The translations under genes and the position numbers were made by a program. Shown here piece after piece: positions 32,291 through 43,790 of a DNA stretch of 64,000 nucleotides. Positions within the stretch are counted from its first letter, which is position 1; every line of letters begins with the position of its first letter. This DNA comes from Alnus glutinosa (taxonomy: Eukaryota; Streptophyta; Magnoliopsida; Fagales; Betulaceae), in the NCBI RefSeq assembly GCF_958979055.1, contig NC_084899.1, positions 2,430,501 to 2,494,500 of the forward strand. Reading direction: 5' to 3'. A model generated the notes under the pieces. It searched no databases and was not told where the DNA came from. It saw nothing but the letters and a program-made list of their open reading frames with translations.

Positions 32291-33775
32291 CCGTTGGATA
32301 TGTTGTTAATTATTGCAGAATTTATAAAAATTGAATGAAGGAATATAATTCCCTTTTTGGGTTTGGAGCGTATTAATATAATTTCAGGATGTTTTCTTTT
32401 GCAACAAGAAAGAATGCTTTTGCTTTTACTTTTCAAAAAAAAACAGAAAAAGAATGCTTTTGGACCAAGTCGCCAATTCAATCAATATGCAAATCTAAAA
32501 AGTTAATTTAAAATTAATATTAACTATTCAATTAAATCGGATCCGATTGTGAAATTTCTTTCTATTCTTATACCGGTATGGTGTTCATTTACTGATTGAT
32601 GTGAGAATACATAATTGATTAAATAATTAAAAAAATTATTAAGTCAAATTTATTGCTTGATTATTTTATCAATTATATAAATTATCGCAATCAATTTTTA
32701 AATAACTTTATAATAGAAATTATAATGATCTTAACAACGTTCCTAAACATTAGGATGCATTGAATAAAATAGTTGCGTAGTCCAAAACATCTTGATTGTG
32801 ATTTGTGAGAATAGATATTTTCCAAAAATATGGAATTCGTTATTTAATTAAAAGTTTGATAAAGTCAAATATTAAACTAAATAAATAGTAAAAAAACTTA
32901 TATAGACGAGTTAATCACCGCACACGTGTAACGTCATTTTCCAGGATGGCAGCTATCAAAAGACACATGGGAGTTACGTGACGTATAAATCGGGACGCGA
33001 GGTTCATGGAAGGTGATGAGTTGGACAAGTTAGACTTTAAGACCTTGTGTGTACTGTTTTCTAGAATTTGTCCAAATCCCTGGTCTATTTGATGGGGGAC
33101 AACTCTAAAACATCGGACGACCACCAGTTTTGACCGCTACAAATTTTTAATTTTGGTACTTTTTATTATGGTATTTTATTTTTAACTGTTATGTAATTTA
33201 ATTTTTAGACTTTGAATTATGTTAATTTAATTGAGCTTTATGTTATTTTAATGGGCTTTCAGTCCAAGAATCACTAAGCTCAAGATTAAGGTTTAATCCT
33301 TAATCTATTTAGGCATTTTTATTTATTTATTTACGTAGTAAGCATTTATTTTAAATAAATAAATAAAAAAACAATTTACTGTTATCACCTCCTGATTTTT
33401 CTTTTATCCGGTGCCTATTGTTTTTCGTCGATAGCCCTCTTTTTCTATCTCGAGTAAATGAATAAGATTTATTATGGTGTGTTTGAGTATTGAATTTTTG
33501 AAATCATAATTGAATTTTTATTTTTTTTACAAATTTCGAGGCAAAAAAATGTGTTCGGGTGTTGAATTTTTAGATTGAAAAATATTATTTTTTAATTGTA
33601 AGAAATGATTAGAAGTTTGAAAAGTTGTATATAATGATTAGTATTGTGAAAAATTGTGTAGAATAATAATTTATTATATATTGATTGTTTAATTAAAAAA
33701 TATATAAATAATAATTTTTTTCAAAAAAACATAATTAAAATTAAAATTAAAAAAAAAAAAAAAAAAAGATGAAGA
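31449..33775. other. PFK copy B upstream region and AT-rich intergenic DNA
   Basis: 31449-31800 is the GC-richer leader or promoter of copy B. 31950-32290 is the duplicated flank. From 32300 it is AT-rich with only short ORFs. I recognise no gene. Confidence 0.5.
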
Positions 33776-34021
33776 GGGTGGCCGCACGCCACCCCCAGAG
33801 GTGACTGGGGGTGGCGCATGGTCACCCCAGTGGTCAGGAGAGGCCGCGCGGCCACCCCCAAGGGTCGGGGGTGGCGCGAGGCAACCCACGGCCACCCCAG
33901 TGGTCGAGGGAGACCGCACGACCACCCCTTATGGTCGGGGGAGGCCGTGCGGCCACCCCAAGGGTTGGAGGTGACCGCGCGGCCACCCCCAAAAGGGTGG
34001 CTGCCAACCGGCGGCCACTCC
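33776..34021. repeat. GC-rich imperfect repeat array
   Basis: A sharply GC-rich block in AT-rich DNA, built from variants of GGCCGCGCGGCCACCCC spaced about 30-35 bp apart, alternating with GGTCGGGGGT. It is flanked by poly-A (33748-33767) and poly-T (34025-34044). The same kind of block occurs at 41477-41562 and 42970-43257, which points to cores of related transposons. Confidence 0.75.
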
Positions 34022-34797
34022 TCTGTTTTTTTTTTTTTTTTTTTTGATTTAATTTATTATTATTTTATTAATTAAATGTGGGACCCACGTATTTTTGGAG
34101 ACAACTTGTCCTGCGCGTGGGTCCTAGTCATCAAATCAGACCGATGAGAATGTCGGCCTTGAATTGAAACAAAATTTTGATAAAATTCAAGTTTTTTGAC
34201 AGGTGGGCGGATTTTTTCTAAAATCCGAATAGAATAAGTATTATATTCTCAATCCAAACAAACCATTTAGACACTTTACCTTAACTCTATTGTTTTTTAA
34301 TAGATGAAGAAAATAGAGGTATAAAACATAAACACGGGGACAAAAGATTATAAGAGTTCGTTTTTCCATTGTCGAGAGGAAATTTTACTAAAATACAACC
34401 CTATCAGAAAATTTGATTAAAGCGGCCTATCGAATTAAATTGTGAGCGTAAAAAATTAGCACTCATGTAAATGATAGAGGTTGACTAGCTTTGAAAAGAA
34501 GTTACCAAGCCAAGGTTGTTTGAAATTGAAAAAAAAAATCTTCCAATTTGAAGTTAGGTGACTGTGTTGAACGGCAAAGATCACTCTCTAAAATGATGTT
34601 GCCAATCTTAAAATCAAGGGTTGAGTGTCTCACCAATGGTTTTCAAATACAAATGAAGCGTGTTATGAATTTGTAGACACATATAATGTAAAGAGTCATG
34701 TTATTTAGTACACTTATATTCATTTTTTATTTTATTTTTTAAAAAATCAGTCATAAGATCTGTAGGACTTACCTATGTGAAAAGTGTGGATCCTACA
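34022..34797. other. Intergenic DNA, no gene seen
   Basis: AT-rich, with no recognisable coding segment. The poly-T after the GC block may belong to the same element. Confidence 0.4.
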
Positions 34798-34945
34798 CAG
34801 GAGCGGAGCCAGCTTTTAGACTTTAGAAAGGCCAAATTGACAAAAAAAAAAAATTAGAAGTAAAATTTAATTTAATTGTTTTTTTTTTTGGGAGGGGTAG
34901 GAACCTTTGGCTTGGGGGGCCTACCAAGGGGTAGCTCCGCCCCTA
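34798..34945. mobile_element. Short hAT-type MITE
   Basis: Perfect 8-bp flanking repeats ATCCTACA (34790-34797 and 34946-34953). Ends CAGGAGCGGAGCCA and (reverse complement) TAGGGGCGGAGCTA are inverted repeats. Non-coding; related in end sequence to 40209-40368. Confidence 0.8.
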
Positions 34946-35534
34946 ATCCTACATTATTTTAATGTTTTTTTTCAAAATTACCAACAAATAACCAAAACAT
35001 AAAACATTTTTTCAAATATAAATTCTATAAAAAATAAAAAAACACCTCGTACAAAAAAATCAAACATACCCATAAATTTCTATAACATGAATCTTGCAAT
35101 TTTCTACAAAATTAAAGCATATGCTTTTAGCCAGTCCTATTACAATCGACTTCGACGACTTGTAAATAGTCTCTGCCATTTTCTTTTCTCTTGTTCACTA
35201 GTTTAATTTTCTTGTACTATTCAATTCTTTGACCCCAATTTCCCCACAATGGGGTCAAATGATTTTTGAATATGAATTTTCTTTTCGTCAACTCATTTTT
35301 AAGTGTTACTTTTTCCCCCAAAGAAAATAACACATCTAGAAGCACATGATCAATGCCAAAAGTATTATTAGTGCCTTTTCACTTTTAATAAAAACATTGT
35401 GCCAAAACCACGTACTAGAGTCTTTGTTTTCTGTTATCCAGATGAATATATTAAAACACACAATATTCTTAAAAAGACAATTTTATTTTATTTTTTTTCC
35501 TTTATTTCTCATCAAAAAAAAAAAAAAAAAAAAA

Positions 35535-38500
35535 CTAAATTTTATTTGATTCATCATAGTACAAGTACGATAATTGCCCATCGAATTTTGAGGCGAGCTG
35601 ATGTGGTATGAATCCACTGTAACGATCTTCATTTGCTGCTAAACAAATTTCAATGGCCTTCTTTGACAGGTGGTCTTCTTGATAAAATGGCTGTCCGATT
35701 AATTCGTCGATTGGCATCCACTGAAGAATTAAACACAGCTCCAGCACGATCAAATGAAAGAACTGGCCGGCAATGGCGAAGAAGACGTACAATAATCGAT
35801 GAATTATATGATTAAAAGCATTAATTACCTTAGCATCTTGAATTTCCTTCTCATCGATCGTGATTTCGTAGGACAATGGCTTAAGCATGCACACGAAGAG
35901 CAAATCCGACGTCTCGAAAGCCACAAGGTGGGCATGTCTTTGAGGTTGTACCCAACAAATAGTAAAAAGAAATAGACAAATTAACATGTTTGGCATTAGG
36001 GGCCGGTTTCAAAACCAAATTCAAACACAGGTCACAGAAACCATGTGGATTTCTCAGAAGAGTACAAAAACATATTCCTTAGTCACATGCATGGTGGCTG
36101 CCACGCAGATCTGAGAGCCATGTGTGGTTGTTGGATAAATTAAGTGGCAAATTCGATGGCCACATGATTGTTGCCAAAAGGACCGGATCGACGGCTACGC
36201 ACGGCGCCAATAAGTAGATCTGGCAACCACACACTAGTCGCCATGTGGATCCAATGGTCACGTGCTTATTAAAAATGATTGAGTCCCATATTATAACAAC
36301 CCACCTCCAATGACATAATATTGTCCGCTTTTGGCTCTCCAAACCAAACTTCTCAGGAGGTCACCCATCCTGGAATTATTCTCGCAGGAGCACACTTAAC
36401 TGCGGAGTTCTGATAGATTCATGACCATCACGGCTTTAAAACACGTTGTGTCATAAATGATGCATTTATACATATAAGCGCATCCTCATTCGCAGGCGAT
36501 GTGAGACGTCACACATATTGGAAAGATATTATTTTAAAATGTGTTTTTTGTTTAAAAAATGTATTATGTTGTGATATAAAAGTTAAAAAAATAGTTTTGA
36601 TTTAAGTGTTTTATGTTTTCAAATCTTTGTTAAATGTTTTTGTTTTAAAAATTAAAAATTAAAAAAAGAAAGTAAAAAGTAAAAAGTGTTATCAAAACAA
36701 AGCAAATAGTCCCGTTTAATTTGGAAATTGAAGGCTTTTATAGTGCCGGATGAAAACAATACCTGAAAGCAACCATTTGCAGGAAGATTGTGTCAACCTG
36801 TGAATTGAAGGGGGGTAACTCATAAGTAATTAACGAGCAGCAACATTGATAATTAATGATAATATCCAGAAAGTTGAACATATTCTTACCCCAGTTTCTT
36901 CTTTCACTTCCCTGATAGCTCCAGCGAATATGTCTTCAGACTGAGAATCAGCCAAAAGAAGCACTCACTGTTATTAGCCCTTCAATGCAAAATTTCAAAA
37001 AAAAATATCATAAAATTCAATGAGCAGAAAATATATATTTCACCTTGTTGATATAACCAGTGGGCAACTTCCACAAACCCGAGCAACTACAAGGAGTACA
37101 TTTCTCTTTCACCACAAGGACCTAATTAAACGTAGTTCACCCACAAAAACTCTACTAATTATGAAGTATTAGAAATATTAATTATACCAATTATTAAATA
37201 AGATAATATTAACCTTTTAAGACATTAACTTTATATAATATTCCCAATTTAAAACCTAAATAAAATTAAATTGAAGTGCCTGCTTTTTGTCATTAATCAC
37301 AAATCCTGCAACGCCTATCTGATGTGAAGGGCTAGCAGGAAGCAAGCAGGGCTCATTAGGAATCCAATATGTTAACATAACATATCCTGAATCAGCATGG
37401 TGGTAATTGAAACCCTCCTGAAAACCAAGAAACAGAGAGGTTAAACAACAATTAATTTGCAACTTACTGAATAATCAAGTTCGTAAGCACAAAGTTTTCC
37501 TCCGAATTGTATTTCAATCCAGTCTATTAAACTGATATATGTGTCTGAAATATAGACTAGGTTGAAAGAATTTATTTTAATCCAATTTTGAAGAAATTTT
37601 TTATCCAATTCATAATGATTTAATGACAATTAACATGACAAATAAAGTCATATTAGTAGTGTTAAGGAGAAAAGAGGCCTTTTGCTTAATTAGACAATGG
37701 AACATTGGAACATTACCTGAATTGCAATTGGAACAAGATCAGCTTGCTCTTGTAGTATTTGGAGCCATACTCCCTTTTTCCCCTGCATTTCACAGAATAG
37801 TAGGTATCATTGACAGCATCTTCAGCAACTATGAGTTCTAATCTAGAATGGTGACGTTGAATCACCAAATATCTCAAAAGTTTATGCAAAATGATGAATT
37901 TAATTATCATTCACTTATTATTTTAACACTCCTCGTGTGTGGCTTAAACCATTTGGTCCATCCCAAATAAGTGATGTCTAACATGTAAAATATTTAACTA
38001 AAATAAGGTAAATTGTTGAGTCGGTAATTAAACTCAGGATCTCCGTTATTATGGGCTTGTTTGGCAAGGAAGAGAAAATTCTCCCTCCCCTTCTTTACTT
38101 TTTCAAAAAACAATCAACTTAAAAATATTTTAACTTTATATCACATCAATAACTTTTTATTATTATTTAAATAAAAAAAATTAACTGCAATACAAATTTT
38201 TTTTATTTTTTCATATAAATTCTTTTTACTTTATATCACATCTATCACTTCTTACTACTACTCCCAACTCACGCTCCCTTACCAAACAAGGCCTCTAAAT
38301 GTTAAATTAATGATTAGCCAAAAAGCTTAAGTTAATAAAAAATTGTGAATTTCATCATTTAAAAATTAATATTCTAATTGAAAAACTCACGACGACTCCA
38401 AACTATGTTAAATTATTAATTAAATAATTAAAATTTTTATTTCTTTTGAGCTTAACCTTTTTGAGATAATTAGTGATTTAACATGATATCGAAGCTAAGA

Positions 38501-39127
38501 TCTTAAGTTGAGTTCAAATCTTAACTCTACAGTTTCTCTCCAATTTTAACTATAATAGTCGACGTGTTGTCTAATCTCACACGTGCGTGGGAGGGGGTAT
38601 TAAGATTTAAGAGTATCAGAGCAAATGTCCAAGCTTAATGCTAAAAAAGTATCTACCTTCAACTTCCAGTCGGACAAAGAAGCTCGAAGGGCAGAGGCAA
38701 AGGCATTTGCGCTCGAAGGTAAGCTCTCTGGATCGATAATGACCCCATCATATTCATCGTCCCAAGCATCAAGCAACTCAACTGCTGTGCTTGGGGATGA
38801 TATATTGGGAGATAAAACTTGCAATCCCTTTTTCTTCTGAACATGGCTGCCCCCATGAAACGGCAAAGGAGAGGACTTGATCAGTATAGGCTTGCTCAAG
38901 AAACCTGGACAAAAGAATGAAGAAGTTATTGACAGTGATATCCATTCTTTTTATCTTAGATTAAATGTAATGATCACAACTAATTAAGAAAAATAATACA
39001 AACCCTTTGATAACCATTGGAAGCTGCAGTCTTTTGCCCAGGAGGAATTACTTCTTGGCTCCTCTATGAGGCAGAGTCGCTGAAAGTAAAAACCTGTCCT
39101 TTGACAGGCATTCACCACTGCTGCCAT
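35535..39127 (-). CDS. NUDT8: Nudix hydrolase (NUDT8-like), possibly organelle-targeted
   Basis: Nine minus-strand exons: 39004-39127, 38657-38904, 37716-37781, 37280-37417, 37044-37121, 36890-36940, 36763-36797, 35829-35937 and 35535-35720 (stop TAG 35535-35537). They give 344 aa. A pre-Nudix domain (about 44-190: DAWDDEYDGV, ALRASLSDWKLKGKKGVW, EGFNYHHADSGYVMLTYWIP) precedes a canonical Nudix box at 214-236, GX5EX7REVXEEXGV, including the metal-binding REVKEE. It then continues to FRHAHLVAFETSDLLFVCML. Family members hydrolyse nucleoside diphosphates linked to another moiety; the exact substrate cannot be read from sequence. Residues 1-40 (MAAVVNACQRTGFY...) look like a transit peptide. The intron after exon 4 starts GC instead of GT. 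A Cassandra solo LTR lies in intron 7. Confidence 0.92.
36292..36513 (-). mobile_element. Solo LTR of a Cassandra-type TRIM retrotransposon
   Basis: On the minus strand a 222-bp unit starts TGTGACGTCTCACATCGCC and ends GGTGGGTTGTTATA, flanked by the 5-bp repeat CATAT (36287-36291 and 36514-36518). It embeds a 5S rRNA-like segment, the hallmark of Cassandra LTRs. Only one LTR is present, so internal recombination probably removed the rest. It sits in NUDT8 intron 7 in the gene orientation. Confidence 0.88.
36348..36414 (-). other. 5S rRNA-derived segment in the Cassandra LTR
   Basis: The minus strand contains ATCAGAACTCCGCAGTTAAG and CCAGGATGGGTGACCTCCTG, matching the 3' half of plant 5S rRNA including its internal RNA polymerase III promoter region. 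It is not a 5S gene: the 5' part is replaced by LTR sequence. Confidence 0.88.
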
Positions 39128-39985
39128 TATTGCCACGCTGATCACTTCCCATATGCATATATATATATATATATAGCCTTGCAGAGAGATGCACTTGATT
39201 CTGCTGAAGCAGCAAAAAGAAAAAAGAATACTGGGGGAATACTATTCTGCAGGCCAAGTAGGAGGAAAGAGATGGCAATTCAATTTTCGAAGTTGAAGTT
39301 TTAACCAAACAAAACGTTTAAGTTTTAACCAGTTTATCCTTGTTTATCTTAGCTGAAAACAATAATCAATCACTCTCACATTCCAATAATTTCGCAGCCC
39401 TTATTCAATAATAATTTTAAAAGCTATATCAATTTTTGGCATAAAATGATGATACGACATAACATTTCTTTGAGCTACTATAGCTTCCATATTTTCAATT
39501 GGAAATGGCTTGCATCTTATTTCCGTGTGTGAACATGACACATTCATATACAGATACGTGTGCAATATCTTCTTTTTTCGGACATGTACAGGATATGTGC
39601 CCACATCGAGTAATGCTATATACTATCTTTTTATCCCTTCAAAGTTTATGTGGCTTTTAAAATCGCCATTAGATTAATATCATTATTGAATTTTAATCAA
39701 ATAATGATTTTAAAAGTCACATTAATTTTAGAAGAATAAAAGGACGATAACAAGGTAGTATATAACATTACTTGCCTATGATCTCCTAGTTTGGCAAGAA
39801 CAAAGAATATCTTTAATTATCACAAAAATTTAATTGGATAGAAAATCATCATTTAATTCTATTTTAATACTTTACATGTTCATTAATATTTTTTTAATTT
39901 GTACAATGGTTGTATGACAAGTACCAAATGGAGAGCTGAAAAGAAGATAAAAGGTTAGAGAGGTCCGTCGAAAGCTCGTCAAAAC
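39128..39985. other. NUDT8 upstream region
   Basis: Contains an (AT)n run at 39156-39174 next to the inferred start codon and AT-rich DNA beyond. A MITE occupies 39610-39771. No other feature is supported. Confidence 0.45.
39610..39771. mobile_element. Inverted-repeat MITE
   Basis: Left GTAATGCTATATACTATC pairs with right GGTAGTATATAACATTAC. Internal segments also pair (TTATGTGGCTTTTAAAATC with GATTTTAAAAGTCACATTAA). No ORF. Confidence 0.72.
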
Positions 39986-39998
39986 CTCTTTCGATGTT

Positions 39999-40131
39999 GT
40001 TTCCAAGAGGTAGTTCAATCGACTAGGGACCACGCTTCATGAAGCGGATGTCACTAGTTCGAATGAAGCGTAGTCCCTAGTTCGAATCCCTCTTCCACCT
40101 CTTGTGTGGACATGTCAAAAAAAAAAAAAAT
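39999..40131 (+). mobile_element. tRNA-derived SINE
   Basis: Flanked by perfect 13-bp direct repeats CTCTTTCGATGTT (39986-39998 and 40132-40144). The body has a box A-like GGTAGTTCAATCGACTAGGG, two box B-like AGTTCGAAT motifs (the second, AGTTCGAATCCC, is the better), and a 3' poly-A tail. The long variable target duplication and tail indicate L1-mediated retroposition. Part of the body (AGTTCGAATGAAGCG...) is duplicated. Confidence 0.82.
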
Positions 40132-40208
40132 CTCTTTCGATGTTTAAGTTCGTTATGATAGGAGACGAAGTAAATTGACAGGGTTTAAGTAAGGGAATAG
40201 AGATACGT

Positions 40209-40368
40209 ACAGGGGCAGAGCCAGGCTTCCAACTTTGGGGGGCAGGATTGAAAAAATAATAATAATAATAATTGGGAGTGCAAATCTGAAAAAATAAAAA
40301 AATAAAAATTCAGTAGTAAAATTTTAATTAATTTTTTTTTTTCTTAAGAAAACCTTCGGCCCCTATCC
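40209..40368. mobile_element. hAT-type MITE, degraded
   Basis: Left end ACAGGGGCAGAGCCAGGC resembles that of 34798-34945. The flanks AGATACGT and AGATATGT match at seven of eight bases. The right end (GGCCCCTATCC) is poor, so boundaries are tentative. Confidence 0.5.
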
Positions 40369-41199
40369 AGATATGTACTTGGTGAAAGATTCTCCTCTTC
40401 TTATTTAGGCTCATTGTTCCAGCCTCTCCTAATTAAGTAGGGTTTTGGGACTCTGCTCAAATTCTAATTATCTATGTTCGGTTGTCAGAAGAATACGAAT
40501 ATCGTGCAGTTAATCCGTTTGTAACTTTTTGTTTGTAGATGATCAAAACCAGAGCATTTTGAGACTACAAATTGCTCTAGATCGAATACGTCATGATTTT
40601 GATATTAGAGGTTTATAAGCTTTTCACTAGTTGTACGTACCCATATGGAAATATTCTTATTCCCCATATCCCTGGATTATTCCCTCTTCTTCGGTTTTGT
40701 TCGTCGATCTATATTTACCTCTATGCTTCAAAATAGCAATTTGTTGAGCTCAGGCCACCCCTCATATCTTAAGCCCCGTTTAATTCGTGGGATAGGCTCT
40801 TGAAATTGAATGAATATTCTATAAAAATAGTCATTACTTTCATACTTTGCTTGATAGGAATTTATTTTTTGAAATAATTATTTTTATTGGAATAAATATC
40901 CCCTTTGGAAAAAGAATGCGTACCTTTCAAGAATCAGAATGAGCTTCATCCCCATATATGTTGAGAAGATTGGAACGAATTTTTAATTTGTAATATTCCT
41001 GAAAAGAGACAAAAGGGTGCAGGCCAATATCCTAGCAGAACAATTTGAACAAGTGTCCCATGTCCCATATTTGTACGTAGCTCATCATCAGAAGAACAAG
41101 TTGTGCTGGCCATCTTGACGAGGCATTGCCTCCACGAATTTTTTATTCTTTTTAATAATAGATGATTTAAGAATTAAATGACTGTGTCGTATAATATAT
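40369..41199. other. Intergenic DNA, no gene seen
   Basis: Only short open frames and AT-rich sequence. The 3' edge holds the left target duplication ATAATATAT (41191-41199) of the fold-back element. Confidence 0.4.
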
Positions 41200-41833
41200 G
41201 CATAATTGTATCATTGGCCTCTGTGAAATGTCATAATTATTTTTCATTTTTTATGGTTTAAAAAATTTATGAGAGGTCCTTGTAGTAAGCAATAATTACA
41301 AATCGATCCTTGGCGTCAAATTCCATTAAAATTTTTGACAGATTCTGTTAAATGCCACATCAGATCAATAAGAATGCGACAAATGTCAATCTTAATAAAA
41401 AAAATTTATTAAAAAATAAATAAATAAACTTATTTTTTTTTAAAAAAAAAAATTTAAAAAAAAAACAAAAAAGCAAGGGGTGGCCGCGGCCTCCTCAAAG
41501 GCTGGGGGTGGCTATCGGGCCACACCCAGTAGATCCAGGAGTGGCCCAGCCACCCCTTGCTTTTTTCTTTTCTTTTTTTAATTTTGATTTTTTTAAAAAA
41601 ATAAGTTTATTTATTTATTTTTTATTAAGATGGACACGTGTCGCGTTCTTATTAGTCTGACGTGACGCTGACGTGGCATTTAACAAAATCTGTCAAAAAT
41701 TTTAACGAAATTTGATGCTAGGGATCAATTTGTAATTATTGCTTACTACAAGGATTTCTCACGAACTTTTTAAACCATAGGAAGTGAAAAATAATTATGA
41801 CATACCACATGGACCAATGGTGCAATTATCCCT
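41200..41833. mobile_element. Mutator-type fold-back element with GC-rich core
   Basis: Perfect 9-bp flanking repeats ATAATATAT (41191-41199 and 41834-41842). The two halves are inverted copies of each other over about 250 bp. Examples: CATAATTATTTTTCA with its complement near 41788-41802; TTAAATGCCACATCAG with CTGACGTGGCATTTAA; AGCAAGGGGTGG with CCACCCCTTGCT. The centre is a GC-rich block (41477-41562). The RNA or single strand could form one very long hairpin. No transposase. Confidence 0.82.
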
Positions 41834-41896
41834 ATAATATATTAGGGTAGTAATGTGGTATATATCAATAATTAACTGTTTGTATTATAAAAGGAG

Positions 41897-42081
41897 GAGA
41901 TATGATTCTTCACCACCTAAATATACAATTTTTCACTACTTTGTCTATGTGACAAGGTGATCCTCCACTTTATTTTATTTTTTAAAAATAAAAAAAAATT
42001 CTAAAGTTAGTGGGGGATCACCTTGTCACATAGACAATGTAGAAAAAAGTTGTATATTTAAGTGGTAGAGAATCATATCTC
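41897..42081. mobile_element. Fold-back MITE
   Basis: Arms beginning GAGATATGATTCT and ending AGAATCATATCTC pair for most of their length, including CTATGTGACAAGGTGATCC with GGATCACCTTGTCACATAG, around a short AT-rich loop. Confidence 0.78.
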
Positions 42082-42262
42082 TACTTATTTTATGCAATAT
42101 AAATTGCTAATTATACCCAATCTCAATATGTTGAAAGACAGAAAAGTCTCGATTGCTAACCTTTCTATAATTGAAGGGCTGGAATGGCATTAAACTAACC
42201 AAATTAGTAGTACAAGATGGTTTATGTGAGGTTCTAGTTTTATAAATCAGAAATTTTAATTC

Positions 42263-42433
42263 GAGGAATGCTAGACATTCAAACACTTGTTTTCAGAATT
42301 TAGTTCCAAACTAATGTGTCACAATCTCATGAGATCTATCATTTTGTGAAGTGTATCACAATCTCATAGGATTGTGACACATCAGTTTGGAACCAAATTC
42401 TGGAAAAAAGTGTTGGGATGTCTAGCATTTCTC
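42263..42433. mobile_element. Fold-back MITE
   Basis: Left GAGGAATGCTAGACATTC pairs with right ATGTCTAGCATTTCTC, and GTGTCACAATC pairs with GATTGTGACAC toward the centre. No ORF. Confidence 0.78.
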
Positions 42434-42532
42434 TTTTAATCCTCACACTACAATATATCACAATCTCACTAGGCTGACGCAAATAAAATTTATAAAATTA
42501 GAATTTGAAAAATGATTTATTTACTCTTATAG

Positions 42533-42535
<3 letters not shown>

Positions 42536-42574
<39 letters not shown>
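42536..42574. repeat. Poly-T tract
   Basis: Nearly 40 consecutive T residues. The length may be unreliable in an assembly. Confidence 0.85.
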
Positions 42575-42694
42575 CCACTTTTCAAAATCAGGATATGTAG
42601 AACCTTTGTGTATCTCACACATAGCCCTACAAATTCAACAATAATTTTAAAAAGAGAAAATATAAGAACCATAGAATCATGTATAACAAGTCTT

Positions 42695-43345
42695 TTATAA
42701 ATTTAAGGGAAAATATCAGTTTAGCCTTCCAAATTACTACTTGTTTTGCGTTTAGCCCCACAAACTGCCAACATTCCGACTTCGACCCCCCAAACTACCA
42801 AAACCTTTGAAAAATATCCAATTTGACGAAATATTCTTGTATTACCCCTGCCACGTGTCATTTTTTAATTAAAAAAAATATTTTTTTCAAAAAAAAAAAC
42901 TAAAAACTAAAAAAAAGTAAAAGGAGTAAACTAAAAAAAAAACTTAATTTTTTTTTTTCAAAAAAAAAAGGGACCATGGGGTGGCTGGCGCCACCTCTGG
43001 TGGTGGCTCGTGGCCACTCCAGTGGTCGAGGGGTGGCTTGGGGTGGCTGCGTGTCACCCCCGACCCCCTTAGGGTGGCTTTCGGGCCACCCCAAATGAAT
43101 TTCGGGGTGGCCCGAAAGCCACCTCTAGGACTCAGGGGGTGGCGCGCGGCCACCCCTAGGGCTTGAGGGGTGGCGCTCAGCCACCCCTAAGGGCCAGGGT
43201 GGCTTATAGGCCACCCCCCTACCCAAGGGGGTGGCTCGGCAGCCACCCCCAAACCCCATATTTTTTAAAAAAATAAAAATAAAAATTTAATTTTTTTTAA
43301 TTTTTTTTTTTAGTTTTTTTAGTTTTTTTATTATTTTTTAATTGA
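42695..43345. mobile_element. Probable Mutator-like repeat with GC-rich core
   Basis: The left part (TTTAGCCTTCC... to CTGCCACGTGTCATTTTTTAA) resembles plant Mutator-like element ends. It is followed by A-rich DNA, a GC-rich block at 42970-43257 made of GGGTGGC and GCCACCCC variants that pair with each other, and T-rich DNA. No right terminus or target duplication was found. Confidence 0.5.
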
Positions 43346-43370
43346 ACACACACACAAAAAGAAGATAAAA

Positions 43371-43546
43371 TTAGAGGCCATTTTTACCCCTTTGGTTCCG
43401 TAAGCCTAGCGTGATTGTTGTGTGAGATAAAATTAGAGGCCATTTTTTCCCCTTTGGTTCCGTAAGCCTAGCATGATTATCAGAGGCCATTTTTTCCCCT
43501 TTGGTTTTCCCCTTTGGTTCCGTAAGCCTAGCGTGATTGTTGTGTA
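43371..43546. repeat. Tandem repeat of about 62 bp upstream of the MPP alpha gene
   Basis: The unit AGAGGCCATTTTT...TTTGGTTCCGTAAGCCTAGC occurs three times (starting near 43373, 43435 and 43482), the third with a partial internal repeat of CCCCTTTGGTT. It lies 250-420 bp upstream of the start codon, so it may be in the promoter. Confidence 0.85.
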
Positions 43547-43790
43547 ACTTGTGTGATCATGGTCTGGTCTGAAGAAAACGAGAAATTCCACGTCCTCAAT
43601 CCAACGGATCGGATTTCCCTACGTGCTTCTGCCTTCTAGAGACTTCACACGTGTCTCTCTACTCGTTCCCCAATGCCACACACTTGTCAGCGAGTAGTCT
43701 CCAACTAGCTCGGCCCGAGTCTCACGAGTCACAACGCCACGAGTCCGTACAGTCTAGGGGTTTCGCGTTCGATCGTCGATCGCCACCACC

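Noticed and set aside
32915..33124. 69-codon minus-strand ORF
   Set aside because: No domain, no exon neighbours, AT-rich surroundings; indistinguishable from chance.
33689..34075. Overlapping ORFs on both strands rich in Pro, Arg and Gly
   Set aside because: They are translations of the GC-rich repeat block, open on several frames at once, with no domain.
36348..36414. Possible 5S rRNA gene
   Set aside because: Only the 3' half matches and it lies within a Cassandra LTR bounded by a 5-bp duplication.
40000..40131. Possible tRNA gene (box B-like GTTCGAATCC)
   Set aside because: No cloverleaf can be formed. The poly-A tail and 13-bp target duplication show a SINE.
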